DNA from: an uncultured Bacteroidia bacterium
GTDB taxonomy: Bacteria > Bacteroidota > Bacteroidia > Bacteroidales > UBA932
NCBI GenBank assembly: GCA_902769525.1
Contig: CACXPG010000001.1
Span: forward strand, 186,001 to 250,000
Direction: 5' to 3'
DNA length: 64,000 nt
The notes below the pieces were generated by a model. The model saw only the letters and a list, made by a program, of their open reading frames with translations. It was not told the DNA's origin and made no database searches. Both the position numbers and the translations under genes were made by a program. Of this stretch, positions 62,317 to 64,000 are shown in pieces. Each line of letters opens with the position of its first letter. Position 1 is the stretch's first letter.

Positions 62317-63303
62317 TTAAATGGTCTTGAACTGTTTCTTCCACTCGGCGATTGCAGCCTGGTCCATCTTCACGTCTGTGGCGAATTCGCTCCCAATGAG
62401 AGGTTCCAGGGCTTCCAGGTTGTTCTTGTCCACGCAGTTGAGGTTGTTGCTCTCGTTTATTCCCCTGGCCCTTTCGTCGATTGCTATTATTATCGATCTT
62501 TTCTTGTGCCTCATTGCATAGATTCCGCCGTGAAGCCTGGTACCCACATAATCTGCCTGATGAGTTTCCAGGAAATCGTGATAAGCCTGCCTTGATGCTT
62601 CCAGTATTTCTATACCGTCCGTGTTTGAAAACCGTTTGATATAGTTTTTGTCCATGAAAGCCTGCGGCCAGTAATAAACTTTGCTGTAGTTTCTTTTCAG
62701 AACGTCTATTATCAGCTGGTCCCTGTCGTCCTTGGGGTCGGTTTCAGACGGGGCGGTCAGGGTGAAGACCACTTCATCCGCCTTCCTGGAAGGAATCTGT
62801 GAACAGAATTCCGGTGTCAGCGCCCACATAGTGACACAGCCGGTATTAATCGCTTTAAGTCCGAGGCTTTCCACATATTGTTTGCTGCGTTCATCCCTTA
62901 CGCTGTGATAGAGGGAAGAAGAAAGCAGATGTCTGTACAGGTACCGGGTGTAAGCGTTTGTACGGCTTCCGGCACCGGCTCCCACGCCAACAAGGACGGC
63001 ACCTTTCAGGGGCTTGTAGTTGAACAGGTTGAGGTTCCACTGCGGATAATGGGTCAGAAGGTTTTTCACCATCATGTTTGACCCGCAGGCAAACTTGTAG
63101 GTGCAGTTGCCGTATCTTTTGACTGCAGAGGAGTTTCTCATAACAGCATACCAGTGGAACACCGGCAGATGAGAAGGTACAGTGTAGGTAAAAGAGGCTT
63201 CCTTTGTCAGAAAAGAAAGCTCCTTTCTTGCACATTCGGAGATTATCTCGTCTCCCAGGTTTCCCGTCCCTACAGCCGGGTCTATAAGTAGTATGCTGGA
63301 CAT
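62317..63303 (-). CDS. Polysaccharide pyruvyl transferase family protein
   Basis: 328 aa, GT-B-like CsaB/WcaK family. Signatures: GTGNLGDEIISECA near the N-terminus (glycine-rich nucleotide or PEP loop), YSVRDERSKQYVESLGL, and the family's conserved VGTRLHGGIYAMRHKKRSIIIAID near residue 255, with the R-L-H-G motif used in catalysis. Adds a ketal pyruvate from PEP to a sugar of the surface polysaccharide. It lies 7 bp after the GT32 gene. Confidence 0.9.
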   Translation of the reverse strand: MSSILLIDPAVGTGNLGDEIISECARKELSFLTKEASFTYTVPSHLPVFHWYAVMRNSSAVKRYGNCTYKFACGSNMMVKNLLTHYPQWNLNLFNYKPLKGAVLVGVGAGAGSRTNAYTRYLYRHLLSSSLYHSVRDERSKQYVESLGLKAINTGCVTMWALTPEFCSQIPSRKADEVVFTLTAPSETDPKDDRDQLIIDVLKRNYSKVYYWPQAFMDKNYIKRFSNTDGIEILEASRQAYHDFLETHQADYVGTRLHGGIYAMRHKKRSIIIAIDERARGINESNNLNCVDKNNLEALEPLIGSEFATDVKMDQAAIAEWKKQFKTI

Positions 63304-63310
63304 TGTCGCT

Positions 63311-64000
63311 TTATTTAAAAATTCTGCTTGCCTTGGAAACTGTTTTGGTCCCGAAAATCCTTCTGGCCATTCTCTTGACGAACTTCTTCCACCTTGCCTC
63401 CTGCGGAAGCCAGCTTGCCAGATACCAGTGTATGGAACGGGTGTTGGCCGTCTTTTTCAACCTTCCGGTTGCAACTTCAAGAGGATTGAAATACTCTGCC
63501 GGATAGAAATAGTTGCCGTCTATTTCTTCCACCGTGCCTTTGCCCTTCAAACCCTTGTCAAAGAACATCCTTGTCAGAAGAGGATTCATCGTGAAAGAAG
63601 AAACATTGCCGTCCTTGTCATAGAAAGGCAGGGCCGAATATTCTTCCAGAATCTCCTTGTAAAACGGGTTCTCTTTTTCAGAAGCAAGGCACAGCCCTCC
63701 TGCAAGAGACGGTTTTTCACCCTTGGTGCCATCTATTTCAAAAGCCCATACAGGTCCTTTCTCCAGAAGGTCACCGATAGGCTTTATCACCTCCACATCA
63801 ACGTCAAAATAAATGCCCCCGTACTTGTAAATCACCCAGAAACGCGCATAGTCGCTCACAAAGGCATATCGCTTTGCCTTGTACGCTTCTCTGGTATACT
63901 GGATGATGTTTACGTCAAAGTTGTCTTCGTTCCACTCTTTGATTTCATAGTCGGGAAGACATTTTTTCCAGCTGTCTATACACCTTACGGCAGACTCCGG
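63311..64000 (-). CDS. GT32-type glycosyltransferase (5' end outside window)
   Basis: At least 229 codons are open to the right edge; the frame continues upstream of the GTG at 63859 with SWKKCLPDYEIKEWNEDNFD, the typical N-terminal block of OCH1/capsular glycosyltransferases. VSDYARFWVIYKYGGIYFDVDVEVIKPI holds the DxD sugar-nucleotide motif. NPLLTRMFFD and SIHWYLASW (the final HxxxxSW-like motif) complete the GT32 signature. The real start lies beyond base 64000. The product transfers a hexose during surface-glycan synthesis. It is 7 bp before the pyruvyl transferase gene. Confidence 0.9.
   Translation of the reverse strand, partial: PESAVRCIDSWKKCLPDYEIKEWNEDNFDVNIIQYTREAYKAKRYAFVSDYARFWVIYKYGGIYFDVDVEVIKPIGDLLEKGPVWAFEIDGTKGEKPSLAGGLCLASEKENPFYKEILEEYSALPFYDKDGNVSSFTMNPLLTRMFFDKGLKGKGTVEEIDGNYFYPAEYFNPLEVATGRLKKTANTRSIHWYLASWLPQEARWKKFVKRMARRIFGTKTVSKASRIFK

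Overview
The window reads as a chromosomal segment of an uncultured gut-type Bacteroidales bacterium. This rests on Bacteroidetes -7 boxes (TAnnTTTG) upstream of many genes, a TonB-dependent receptor with an N-terminal carboxypeptidase-regulatory-like domain, DUF4876, DUF6850, DUF5106 and FISUMP-domain proteins, S37/PS-10 and C25-like peptidases, and transmembrane AraC hybrids. Order-level placement is inference; there is no rRNA marker.

Layout. 1-9.9 kb: a 5'-truncated LamG/FISUMP surface protein, a kelch-membrane-AraC regulator, an outer-membrane barrel with an HExxH metallopeptidase-like head, a Na/Pi symporter and a DUF5106-thioredoxin lipoprotein. 9.9-19 kb: tRNA-Gln, tadA, groESL (behind a sigma-54-like promoter and a 21-bp repeat array), a DUF21-CBS membrane protein, a phosphopantetheinyl transferase, REPIN-flanked RAYT1, a C69 dipeptidase, ispE and an orphan ParD. 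19-25.8 kb: a third REPIN, a G-rich tract, the operon tyrS-rbfA-lolE-like-lipoprotein-AGCS, and a TlpA-like lipoprotein. 25.7-37.1 kb: an AT-rich accessory region. It holds a DUF1016 nuclease cassette between 110-bp direct repeats of the 3' end of the tlpA-like gene; small membrane genes and lipoproteins; a compact six-gene minus-strand operon (radical SAM, ParB-like, PD-(D/E)XK nuclease, SNF2 helicase, second ParB-like, unknown); a phosphoesterase remnant; and a DUF4143 ATPase. 37-47 kb: housekeeping and envelope genes, a TPR-membrane-AraC regulator, an S37 peptidase, a DUF2156 protein and an AAA ATPase with nested palindromic operators. 47-48.5 kb: a second RAYT with its own, unrelated REP repeats and a purine-rich tandem array. 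48.6-59.1 kb: one long operon, TonB receptor-DUF4876-DUF6850-two C25/HEAT proteins. 59.2-64 kb: the edge of a surface polysaccharide cluster (aminotransferase, FkbH-like, pyruvyl transferase, GT32, truncated by the window).

The most unusual content is the six-gene radical SAM/ParB/nuclease/helicase operon with an operator over its promoter; the DUF1016 cassette whose flanking gene-end duplication differs only at synonymous positions; and two separate RAYT/REP systems, one with three elements of exactly 120 bp. The groESL control region is also unusual. Functions for the six-gene operon are inferred from domains only, and a phage DNA-metabolism origin is a real alternative to a defence or DNA-modification role.
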